Assembly: GCA_014728875.1 (NCBI GenBank)
Contig: WJKV01000126.1
Span: forward strand, 1-16,470
Length of the DNA: 16,470 nucleotides
Source of the DNA: Candidatus Woesearchaeota archaeon
Lineage (GTDB): Archaea; Nanobdellota; Nanobdellia; Woesearchaeales; WJKV01
Direction: 5' to 3'
Part shown: positions 6,057 to 11,986 of the stretch, piece after piece
Layout: every line of letters starts with the position of its first letter
Position numbering within the stretch: the first letter of the stretch is position 1
The notes under the pieces: generated by a model
What the model was told of the DNA's origin: nothing
Databases searched by the model: none
The model's input: the letters and a program-made list of their open reading frames with translations, nothing else
Position numbers and translations under genes: made by a program

Positions 6057-8216
6057 TCACTGGTTTTCTCCTAAACCTTTCCTTGACCTTATCTGGCCGA
6101 TAACTTTGTTCTGCAGTTCGTTAGGCAGTCTTTCGAATGACTGGTCTACAAGAAACATTGTTCCTCTTCCGCCTGTCGCGCTCCTAAGGTCATTGCTCAG
6201 GCCGAAAGTTTCTGCAACAGGCAGCTTTGCAATGACTATGACTTCGTCGCCTTCCTGCTGCATGTCTATCAGCTGCCCTCTCTTGTTCGACACAAGCTTG
6301 CTCAATTCACCCATGTAGGTCGCAGGCGCGCCGAACTGCATCTTCTGGATAGGCTCGAACAATAAAGGGGAGGCAGTCATCATCGCTCCTCTTATACCTT
6401 CCCTCACTGCAGGATACAGTTGTCCCGGACCCCTGTGTATCGCGTCCTCGTGCAGCTTACAGTCGTTCAGTGTAACCTTTATTCCTGTGCACGGCTCTCT
6501 AGCGATAGGTCCTGCTTTCATGACGTCCTTGAACATGTCGAGCACCATCTCCATGATCTCTCCTATGTGGACGATACCCCTTGTACCGTCGACAAAGACA
6601 TTGCCGTTGAAGATCTCTTTAACATCCCTTGCCTCTTTGGTCTCCATGCCGAGCTCTTTCAAAGTATTGATGACATCGTCATCCTTTTTCTTCAGTCTTG
6701 CATTAGGCAGTTTTCCGCTCCTGATGGCCTCGACATACTGTTGCTCCAGAGGCTCTACAGTGAAATAAAGCCTGTTGTGCTTGTTAGGGCTCTTTCCTTC
6801 TGCAGGGATGGGATTTTTCTTTGTAACAGTCTCCCTGTAGACAACAATAGGAGAGCTCGTCTTCACTTCGACTCCTTTCTCTGTCTTGATCCTGTTCTCG
6901 ATAACTTCAAGATGAAGTTCTCCCATACCGCTCATCAGGTGTTCTCCTGTCTCTTCATTGATCTCGATGACAATAGAAGGATCTTCTTTCCCTATCTGTC
7001 TCAGCACGTCGATAAGTTTAGGCAGGTCGCTCGGTTTTGTAGCTTCTATCGCTTTTGTGACGACAGGCTCGAAGATGTGTGTGATCGCTTCGAACGGTTC
7101 AATAGGCTCCAAGCTCACTGTCTCTCCAGGCCTTGCGTCTGCAAGCCCGACAAGCCCTATGATGTTTCCGCAGACAGCATATTCCACCTGTATTCTCTGC
7201 GCAGCCTTATAGACGCTGACCTGCTGTATCCTTACATTCTTTTTTGCAAGGTTCAGGTACAGCTGGTCTCCCTTGCTGATGGTCCCGCTGAACAGCCTTC
7301 CTGCGCAGACCTCTCCTGCATGCTTGTCTATGACTATCTTTGTAACGATGAATGCAGGTTTTCCTTTAGGATCGCATGCAACCAGGCTTTTTCCAAGGTC
7401 GCTGTCCAGATCGCCGTGCCAGATCTTTGGTATCCTGTATTTCTGCGCAACGATCGGATTCGGCAGATGCTTCACAACAGCTGTCAGGACAACCTCGTGA
7501 AGAGGAGCTTTCTTTGCAAGCTCTTTTATCTCGTTCTGTTCATATGCGTCAATTATGTCCTTGAAGCTTATTCCCTTTTTCTGCATGAAGTCAAGCGACA
7601 TGCCCCAGTTATGGATCGCGCTTCCGAAACACACGCTGCCGTCCTGCACGCTTATATTCCAGTTAGTATCATCGGTTGTTATCTGGTCAATGAACTTATT
7701 GACCTTCATGATTATGTTTACGAATCTTTCCTGCATCTTTTCAGGCTCGAGCTTAAGCTCTTTTATCAGCCTGTCTACCTTGTTTATGAAAAGGACAGGC
7801 TTGTCTTTTTCCTTTAGTGCCTGTCTAAGTACTGTTTCTGTCTGCGGCATCATGCCTTCTACAGCGTCGACTAGTACGATAGTGCCGTCGACAGCCCTCA
7901 TCGCCCTTGTGACATCGCCGCCGAAATCCACGTGGCCAGGCGTGTCTATCAGATTTATCAGGAATTCCTTGTCCCCTACCTTGTGCACCATGCTTACGTT
8001 CGCAGCGTCGATAGTGATGCCTCTCGCCTGCTCGTCCTCCCTGAAGTCTGTGACCAGCTGCTGCCCTGCAAGCTCTTCAGACATCATCCCTGCCCCTGCC
8101 AGAAGATTGTCTGTGAACGTGGTTTTCCCGTGGTCGATGTGAGCAGATACGCTTATGTTCCTGATCTGCTCGGGGATCATCATCAGTTTCTTTACTTTTT
8201 CAATCATGCTTACCAT
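6057..8216 (-). CDS. fusA: Translation elongation factor EF-2
   Basis: A 719-residue translocase GTPase. The G motifs are AHIDHGKTT (25-33), RGITID (65-70), DTPGH (91-95) and NKVD (145-148). Domain IV carries DAIHRGPGQ with H594, the histidine modified to diphthamide, which implies a diphthamide pathway elsewhere in the genome. It drives ribosomal translocation. Length is close to the archaeal norm. The ATG at 8216 is preferred over the ATG three codons later (8207) because GGTGA at 8227-8223 sits 6 nt upstream. That site lies just past the eL24 stop, so EF-2 is the last gene of the L7Ae-eS28-eL24 operon. In many archaea uS12 and uS7 precede EF-2; here they do not. Confidence 0.97.
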   Translation of the reverse strand: MVSMIEKVKKLMMIPEQIRNISVSAHIDHGKTTFTDNLLAGAGMMSEELAGQQLVTDFREDEQARGITIDAANVSMVHKVGDKEFLINLIDTPGHVDFGGDVTRAMRAVDGTIVLVDAVEGMMPQTETVLRQALKEKDKPVLFINKVDRLIKELKLEPEKMQERFVNIIMKVNKFIDQITTDDTNWNISVQDGSVCFGSAIHNWGMSLDFMQKKGISFKDIIDAYEQNEIKELAKKAPLHEVVLTAVVKHLPNPIVAQKYRIPKIWHGDLDSDLGKSLVACDPKGKPAFIVTKIVIDKHAGEVCAGRLFSGTISKGDQLYLNLAKKNVRIQQVSVYKAAQRIQVEYAVCGNIIGLVGLADARPGETVSLEPIEPFEAITHIFEPVVTKAIEATKPSDLPKLIDVLRQIGKEDPSIVIEINEETGEHLMSGMGELHLEVIENRIKTEKGVEVKTSSPIVVYRETVTKKNPIPAEGKSPNKHNRLYFTVEPLEQQYVEAIRSGKLPNARLKKKDDDVINTLKELGMETKEARDVKEIFNGNVFVDGTRGIVHIGEIMEMVLDMFKDVMKAGPIAREPCTGIKVTLNDCKLHEDAIHRGPGQLYPAVREGIRGAMMTASPLLFEPIQKMQFGAPATYMGELSKLVSNKRGQLIDMQQEGDEVIVIAKLPVAETFGLSNDLRSATGGRGTMFLVDQSFERLPNELQNKVIGQIRSRKGLGENQ

Positions 8217-8228
8217 ATTAAGTCACCA

Positions 8229-8408
8229 TTATTTCTTTTCAGTTTTATTCTTTGAAGTAACCCATTTCATGTCTCTGGGTTTTCTTTTGAGTTTAAGCAT
8301 ATTCTTCTCGCATTTGTTTGAACAAAAATAAAGTACTTTTCCGCTTGTCTGCACGAACATCTTTCCCCTGTTGTTGAAGCTCTCTCCGCAAAAAGTGCAT
8401 TTAGCCAT
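8229..8408 (-). CDS. rpl24e: Large ribosomal subunit protein eL24
   Basis: A short 59-residue gene between eS28 and EF-2. The protein starts MAKCTFCGES and has the eL24 zinc ribbon with C4, C7, C29 and C33 (CTFC and FCSNKC). The basic stretch KLKRKPRDMKW that follows is diagnostic of eL24. It is a structural protein of the 50S subunit. The ATG is 2 nt after the eS28 stop, and GGAGGC inside the end of eS28 provides the ribosome-binding site, indicating coupled translation. Its stop TAA runs into the EF-2 Shine-Dalgarno region. The C-terminus (TSKNKTEKK) is short and basic. Length is normal for archaeal eL24. Confidence 0.95.
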   Translation of the reverse strand: MAKCTFCGESFNNRGKMFVQTSGKVLYFCSNKCEKNMLKLKRKPRDMKWVTSKNKTEKK

Positions 8409-8410
8409 TT

Positions 8411-8707
8411 TTATCGCCTGCCTCCGCCTTTCAGTTTCTGTGCTTCTATTTCAGTCTCTCTCAGCATCAAGACATCGCCCAGCCTCACCGGGCCTTTTAC
8501 ATTCCGTCTGATGACTTTGTTAGCGTCCCTTCCTTCAAGGATCTTGCACCTGACCTGTGTGGCTTCTCCCCTGGCCCCTGTTCTTCCTACCAGTTCTTCA
8601 ACAGTGGCTCTCACAGCGTCTGTGAACGACACTCCGCCCTTGACAGCTGCATCCTTTCCTTTCTTTCCGCCGCGAGGCGGTCTTCTTTCCTGCCTTTCTC
8701 TTGCCAT
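8411..8707 (-). CDS. rps28e: Small ribosomal subunit protein eS28 with basic N-terminal extension
   Basis: A 98-residue protein whose residues from about 30 onward match eS28: ELVGRTGARGEATQVRCKIL, then RRNVKGPVRLGDVLML, then RETEIEAQKL. It is a component of the 30S subunit near the mRNA exit. Typical eS28 is about 70 residues; this one has about 25 extra N-terminal residues rich in Arg, Lys and Gly (MARERQERRPPRGGKKGK) and a Gly/Arg end (KGGGRR). The start at 8707 follows the L7Ae stop by 8 nt, with AAAGGAG spanning the end of L7Ae as ribosome-binding site, so the extension is probably translated. Position between L7Ae and eL24 is the conserved archaeal order. Confidence 0.95.
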   Translation of the reverse strand: MARERQERRPPRGGKKGKDAAVKGGVSFTDAVRATVEELVGRTGARGEATQVRCKILEGRDANKVIRRNVKGPVRLGDVLMLRETEIEAQKLKGGGRR

Positions 8708-8715
8708 TTTCTATT

Positions 8716-9279
8716 TTACTCCTTTTTCTCAGCCGGCTTTTCTGCAGGTTTCTCAGCTGGTTTCTCTTTCTTTTCTTCTTTGGGAGCTTCTTTCTTAGCT
8801 TCTTTCTTTGGTGCTTCTTTCTTTTCCTGCTTTTTCCCTTCTTTCTTAGGCGCTTCCTTCTTCGCTTCCTTCGGAGCTTCTTTCTTCTCTTCCTCTTTCT
8901 TCTCTTCCTCTTTCTTCTCTTCCTTCTTTGCAGGAGCACCTACCTGTTCCACAAGCCTGTTGATTATCTTTTTTGCTTCGCCTTCCTTTTCGATTGCTAC
9001 ACATGTAGTTCCGACCTGGATGCCGGCTGCAGCACCGAGCTCTTCTTTTGTGCCAACTTCGACACAGACAATTCCTTTTTCCTGCGCCAAGACAGGCAGG
9101 TGAAGAACAACTTCCTTGGGCTCCACATCCTTTGCAATAGCAACAAGTTTTGCAACTCCTCTTTCAAGAGCTTTTGTAGCTTCATTGCAGCCTTTCCTCA
9201 ACTTTCCTGTTGATCTTGCTGTCTCTATAGCCTTGAAAGTCTCTTCAATCAATTCCTTGCTAATCTGAATTCCAACCAT
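8716..9279 (-). CDS. rpl7ae: Ribosomal protein L7Ae with long Lys/Glu/Ala/Pro tail
   Basis: A 187-residue protein. Residues 1-115 are L7Ae, with the RNA-binding signature KGCNEATKALERG (29-41), LHLPVLAQEKGI (59-70), and a hydrophobic loop near 87-95. L7Ae binds kink-turns in 23S rRNA, box C/D and H/ACA guide RNAs and archaeal RNase P. Residues 116-187 form a low-complexity tail of K, E, A and P with repeated KKEAPK-type units and three tandem PAEK units; normal archaeal L7Ae ends near residue 120. The ATG at 9279 was chosen over the upstream one at 9318 because GAGGAGG lies 8 nt before it and homology begins there. It is first in the operon with eS28, eL24 and EF-2. Confidence 0.95.
   Translation of the reverse strand: MVGIQISKELIEETFKAIETARSTGKLRKGCNEATKALERGVAKLVAIAKDVEPKEVVLHLPVLAQEKGIVCVEVGTKEELGAAAGIQVGTTCVAIEKEGEAKKIINRLVEQVGAPAKKEEKKEEEKKEEEKKEAPKEAKKEAPKKEGKKQEKKEAPKKEAKKEAPKEEKKEKPAEKPAEKPAEKKE
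8719..8934 (-). repeat. Low-complexity coding repeat in the L7Ae tail
   Basis: Purine-rich coding DNA for about 72 residues made almost entirely of Lys, Glu, Ala and Pro, with recurring KKEAPK and AEKP units. The bias explains the long open frames on the other frames here, which are artefacts. Confidence 0.8.
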
Positions 9280-9307
9280 TTTTGTATCCTCCTCAAAAAC
9301 CGTATAA

Positions 9308-9359
9308 TGAGATAACAATCAGAATCATTACCTCACTCATCCCCGCAGGGAATCATCAT
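9308..9359 (-). promoter_or_regulatory. Structured leader of the L7Ae operon
   Basis: The leader RNA (about 90 nt, TATA at 9388-9400) can form two hairpins. One pairs UUCCC (9352-9348) with GGGGA (9344-9340) around UGC. The other pairs AGUGAGGUAA (9337-9328) with UUAUCUCAUU (9315-9306) around a 12-nt loop containing CUGA. A box C-like AUGAUGA (9359-9353) abuts the first hairpin. Several pairs are U-G wobbles that exist only in the transcribed strand. I could not draw a clean kink-turn. Confidence 0.4.
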
Positions 9360-9387
9360 TCATCGGTATATTCCCTGAAACCTCCAT

Positions 9388-9400
9388 GTTATATATAAAG
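9388..9400 (-). promoter_or_regulatory. TATA box of the L7Ae-eS28-eL24-EF-2 operon
   Basis: The minus strand reads CTTTATATATAAC. Predicted transcription start is near 9369, leaving about 90 nt of leader before the L7Ae ATG. Confidence 0.55.
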
Positions 9401-9422
9401 GTTACTGTGGATTTTGTTTAAC

Positions 9423-9438
9423 TTCAATTTAAATTGAA
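9423..9438. promoter_or_regulatory. Perfect 16-bp palindrome upstream of the serpin promoter
   Basis: TTCAATTTAAATTGAA reads the same on both strands. It ends 12 bp before the serpin TATA element and lies about 22 bp beyond the L7Ae TATA on the other side, a position suited to a dimeric regulator. No regulator gene is present in the window. Confidence 0.4.
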
Positions 9439-9450
9439 CTTATAAACATA

Positions 9451-9458
9451 TTTATATA
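9451..9458 (+). promoter_or_regulatory. TATA box of the serpin gene
   Basis: TTTATATA is centred about 26 nt before the ATG at 9481, with no Shine-Dalgarno sequence; leaderless transcript likely. Confidence 0.55.
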
Positions 9459-9480
9459 TTTTCTATGTTTACTCATTGTC

Positions 9481-10725
9481 ATGATAAGGAAAATACTTAC
9501 AATAACACTTGCGCTTGCACTATTATCAGTAGTATTGATAGGGTGCGGGGAAGAGCAGGAAATTGTAGTTCCAGTAGATGATTCAGGCGCAACACCAGAG
9601 AAAGTCGCGAGCGTTGTTGAAGCGAACAATCAGTTCGCTTTCGATCTATATAACAGATACAAAACCAAGTCAGGCAATGTATTCTATTCACCTTACAGTA
9701 TTTCTACTGCATTGGCAATGACCTATGAAGGTGCAGCAGGACAGACAGCAGAAGAGATGCAGGATGTTTTCCATTTTCCAGAAGAAGAAATAAGAAGGCC
9801 TGGTTATGCAAGCATCTATAATGAGATAAACAAGAAAGACAAGGAATACAAATTGAGCACTGCGAACGCACTATGGTCGCAGGAAGCTTTTGGTTTTCTT
9901 CCAGACTTCATGGGAACAGTAGAACAATACTTTGGCGGAAGAGCAACAAATCTAGATTTTGTAACAAATCCAGAAGGTTCAAGAAAGATAATCAACGACT
10001 GGGTAGAAGAAAATACAATGGGCAAGATAAAGGACCTCATACCTCGCGGAGTTATCACAGATATGACTCGTTTAGTGCTTACAAACGCTGTCTATTTCAA
10101 AGGCACTTGGGTCAAGCAGTTTGATAAGAAAGACACAAAAGATGAAGATTTCTATGTAGATGAAACAACAACAGTCAAGGCACCTATGATGAGACTGACA
10201 GGAGAAGAAGCAGAATTCAATTACGCAGAGACAGATAATCTTCAAGTATTGGAACTTCCTTACGAAGGAGAGGATTTGTCAATGCTGATCTTGCTGCCGA
10301 AAGAGGATCTTGCTTCAATTGATGAATCACTTACACTGGAACAGATAGATGTGCTAAGACAATCAATGTATGAACAGAGGGTTGACATCTACATGCCAAA
10401 GTTCAAGTTCGACACAAAATACATGATGGCAACTGATCTGTCACAGATGGGCATGCCTACTGCATTCAGCAGGGATGCAGACTTCTCTGGCATGACCGGA
10501 GACACTTCACTCTTCATATCAGCTGTGATACACCAGGCTTTTGTTGAGGTAAATGAAGAAGGCACAGAAGCAGCTGCTGCAACAGCAGTCGTCATATCAC
10601 TCAAATCAGCGATGCCGGCGCAGCCTAAAGTGTTCAGGGCAGACCACCCGTTCATCTTCATGATCCAGCAGAAAGACACAGGAAACATCCTTTTCATGGG
10701 CAGAATGAATAATCCTGTGGAATAA
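9481..10725 (+). CDS. Lipoprotein serpin (predicted inhibitory, P1 lysine)
   Basis: A 414-residue serpin. Residues 1-22 form a lipoprotein signal (hydrophobic core, then LIGC with C22 as the lipid-anchored cysteine), so the protein should sit on the outer face of the cell membrane. Serpin landmarks follow: NVFYSPYSISTALAM, LVLTNAVYFKGTW, and the C-terminal FRADHPFIF and LFMGRMNNP. The reactive loop hinge EEGTEAAAAT (359-368) has the small residues required for loop insertion, so inhibition rather than storage is expected. Counting from G361 as P15 places P1 at K375 and P1' at S376, suggesting trypsin-like proteases as targets; loop length varies, so this is tentative. It is a single gene with its own leaderless promoter. 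Serpins are uncommon in archaea, so acquisition by transfer is possible. Confidence 0.95.
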   Translation: MIRKILTITLALALLSVVLIGCGEEQEIVVPVDDSGATPEKVASVVEANNQFAFDLYNRYKTKSGNVFYSPYSISTALAMTYEGAAGQTAEEMQDVFHFPEEEIRRPGYASIYNEINKKDKEYKLSTANALWSQEAFGFLPDFMGTVEQYFGGRATNLDFVTNPEGSRKIINDWVEENTMGKIKDLIPRGVITDMTRLVLTNAVYFKGTWVKQFDKKDTKDEDFYVDETTTVKAPMMRLTGEEAEFNYAETDNLQVLELPYEGEDLSMLILLPKEDLASIDESLTLEQIDVLRQSMYEQRVDIYMPKFKFDTKYMMATDLSQMGMPTAFSRDADFSGMTGDTSLFISAVIHQAFVEVNEEGTEAAAATAVVISLKSAMPAQPKVFRADHPFIFMIQQKDTGNILFMGRMNNPVE

Positions 10726-10731
10726 AAACGA

Positions 10732-10770
10732 TTAAATACTAGTTCTTCTCCTAAATTTTACAGGGGGTGG
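10732..10770 (+). promoter_or_regulatory. Promoter and ribosome-binding site of the DUF5654-like gene
   Basis: A weak TATA-like TTAAATA lies at 10732-10738. The strong G-rich Shine-Dalgarno sequence GGGGGTGG (10763-10770) is 4 nt before the ATG at 10775. Confidence 0.4.
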
Positions 10771-10774
10771 TCTT

Positions 10775-10996
10775 ATGAGAAAAGACATGATAGAGAAATT
10801 CGCAGCATTGATAACAGCTGCTTTCGGCCTGGTCGCAGCACTTGCCTGGAACGACACGATAAAAGCGATCTTCCAGCACTTCTTCGGCGACAGAAGCACA
10901 GTGCCTGCAATGATAACCTATGCAATCATTGTTACTGCCATTGCAGTCATCGCAACAATCTGGATAGGAAAGGTTTCAGAAAAATCCAAGAAATAA
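10775..10996 (+). CDS. Small two-helix membrane protein, DUF5654-like
   Basis: A 73-residue protein with two predicted membrane helices (about 8-24 and 44-64) and a charged C-terminus (VSEKSKK). The segment GLVAALAWNDTIK (18-30), in which the first helix ends in a conserved Trp-Asn-Asp, matches what I recall of the DUF5654 family of small archaeal membrane proteins; its function is unknown. The loop between the helices (FFGDRSTVP) is polar. The Shine-Dalgarno sequence GGGGGTGG supports the start. It sits 49 bp after the serpin stop on the same strand but has its own possible promoter, so a functional link is not shown. The ends of this gene and the convergent TtuA-like gene are separated by a T-rich stretch. 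Confidence 0.7.
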   Translation: MRKDMIEKFAALITAAFGLVAALAWNDTIKAIFQHFFGDRSTVPAMITYAIIVTAIAVIATIWIGKVSEKSKK

Positions 10997-11012
10997 TTAT
11001 TTTATTCTTTAT
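10997..11012. terminator. T-rich convergent terminator region
   Basis: The gap between the convergent DUF5654-like and TtuA-like genes is almost purely A/T with repeated T-runs on the plus strand, suitable for archaeal termination of the plus-strand gene. Confidence 0.35.
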
Positions 11013-11891
11013 TTATTTCTTCACTATCTTCAATTCCTTGAATATCCTGCACGCGCCGCACATGTCTTTTGCAGCGGGCTCCCCGCAGATCCTGCATCTG
11101 TTGACTTTGCCCATGTCAAGCCTCTTCGGCTCGATCAGGTTCAGCATCCGTTCGTGCATCTTCACGATATTGTATTTCACAGAAGGATGTTTCTTCTCGA
11201 ATTCGTCAAGGAAATTCTTGTGCTTTCTTCTGTAGGCGCCGACAGAGCAAGGGCAGATGCCGTACTTGACTGGAAATTTCATTATCCTGCTGTATCTTAT
11301 CACATCCTCTTCAGGCACAAAATACATCGGCTTGACCCGTTTCACAAACTCCGGTGTTTCCAGCATTCCGCTCACAGGCCCGATCCTGAGGGCGAGCTTC
11401 AGGTCATTCCGTAGAAGATTCATCAACACTGCCTGTGATTCATCATCCAGGTTATGGCCTGTTGCAAGACAGCCGAACTTCAATCTTTTCGCGTGCTTGT
11501 TCAGCAAGTATCTTCTAAGAATACCGCAGATCTTGCAGGAACTATAATTGTGCCCTTTTCCTTTCAGCAAGGATTGTATATAACATAGGGCCATGCCGAA
11601 CTCGTCTCGAAAAGAAACGATCTTCAGTTTGATGTCATTCTCTTTACAGACCTTTTTCAGGTTCTTTATATTCTCTTTTGTATAATCTCCGATCACTGCA
11701 TCGACAGTGATGGCCTCAACATCATAACCGAGTTTCTTCAATATATGCAAACAGACAGTGGAATCTTTTCCTCCGCTGACAGCAACGCCTATCTTATCCT
11801 TCCTAGAAAACATCTTGTATTTCTTTATGGTCTCATTTACCTTTTTCTCTATCTGCCGCATGAACTTGCTGTCTGTCAGTCTGCTCTTCAT
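11013..11891 (-). CDS. TtuA/NcsA-type tRNA thiolation PP-loop protein lacking the N-terminal zinc finger
   Basis: A 292-residue PP-loop ATPase. SGGKDS (39-44) binds ATP; C119-x-x-C122 plus C213 (GICPC) are placed as the iron-sulfur/catalytic cysteines of TtuA/NcsA/Ctu1 proteins, which thiolate tRNA uridine; GHNLDDESQ (145-153) is also typical. The C-terminal zinc finger is present (C266, C269, C278, C281). Most relatives also begin with a zinc ribbon; here the protein starts at MKSRLTDSKF, directly before the helix leading to the PP-loop. An in-frame stop about 30 nt upstream and a TATA element at leaderless spacing show that this short start is genuine. TtcA-like 2-thiocytidine activity is a less likely alternative. 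Confidence 0.85.
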   Translation of the reverse strand: MKSRLTDSKFMRQIEKKVNETIKKYKMFSRKDKIGVAVSGGKDSTVCLHILKKLGYDVEAITVDAVIGDYTKENIKNLKKVCKENDIKLKIVSFRDEFGMALCYIQSLLKGKGHNYSSCKICGILRRYLLNKHAKRLKFGCLATGHNLDDESQAVLMNLLRNDLKLALRIGPVSGMLETPEFVKRVKPMYFVPEEDVIRYSRIMKFPVKYGICPCSVGAYRRKHKNFLDEFEKKHPSVKYNIVKMHERMLNLIEPKRLDMGKVNRCRICGEPAAKDMCGACRIFKELKIVKK

Positions 11892-11916
11892 TTTAATACA
11901 AACAGAAACAGAGCGG

Positions 11917-11930
11917 ATTTAAAGCTTTTG
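11917..11930 (-). promoter_or_regulatory. BRE/TATA promoter of the TtuA-like gene
   Basis: The minus strand reads CAAAAGC then TTTAAAT, centred about 29 nt before the ATG at 11891, with no Shine-Dalgarno sequence. Leaderless start likely. Confidence 0.5.
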
Positions 11931-11943
11931 GTCACCGCAACCC

Positions 11944-11979
11944 TTAAATACCTAAGATTCTCTATTTTCTTGAAAGAGG
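11944..11979 (+). promoter_or_regulatory. Promoter and ribosome-binding site of cation exchanger 1
   Basis: The TATA-like TTAAATA (11944-11950) predicts a start near 11973. AGAGG just upstream of the ATG at 11987 serves as the Shine-Dalgarno sequence in a leader of about 14 nt. Confidence 0.45.
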
Positions 11980-11986
11980 AATAGAA

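Noticed and set aside
6420..7817. 465-codon open frame antisense to EF-2
   Set aside because: It lies wholly within the unmistakable EF-2 gene on the other strand; its protein is Cys/His/Leu-rich without domain features, and no promoter or ribosome-binding site fits.
8598..9213. Lys/Arg-rich frame (8598-8939 minus) and Phe-rich frame (8701-9213 plus) over the L7Ae tail
   Set aside because: Both are alternate-frame readings of the purine-rich low-complexity tail and have no independent support.
9280..9318. Upstream ATG at 9318 for L7Ae, adding 13 residues
   Set aside because: L7Ae homology and the GAGGAGG ribosome-binding site both point to ATG 9279; the extra codons would read through the Shine-Dalgarno sequence and leader hairpin.
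9306..9360. Box C/D guide RNA in the L7Ae leader
   Set aside because: AUGAUGA and CUGA are both present, but there is no terminal stem bringing them together and no second C'/D' pair, so an RNA gene is not supported; kept only as a leader structure.
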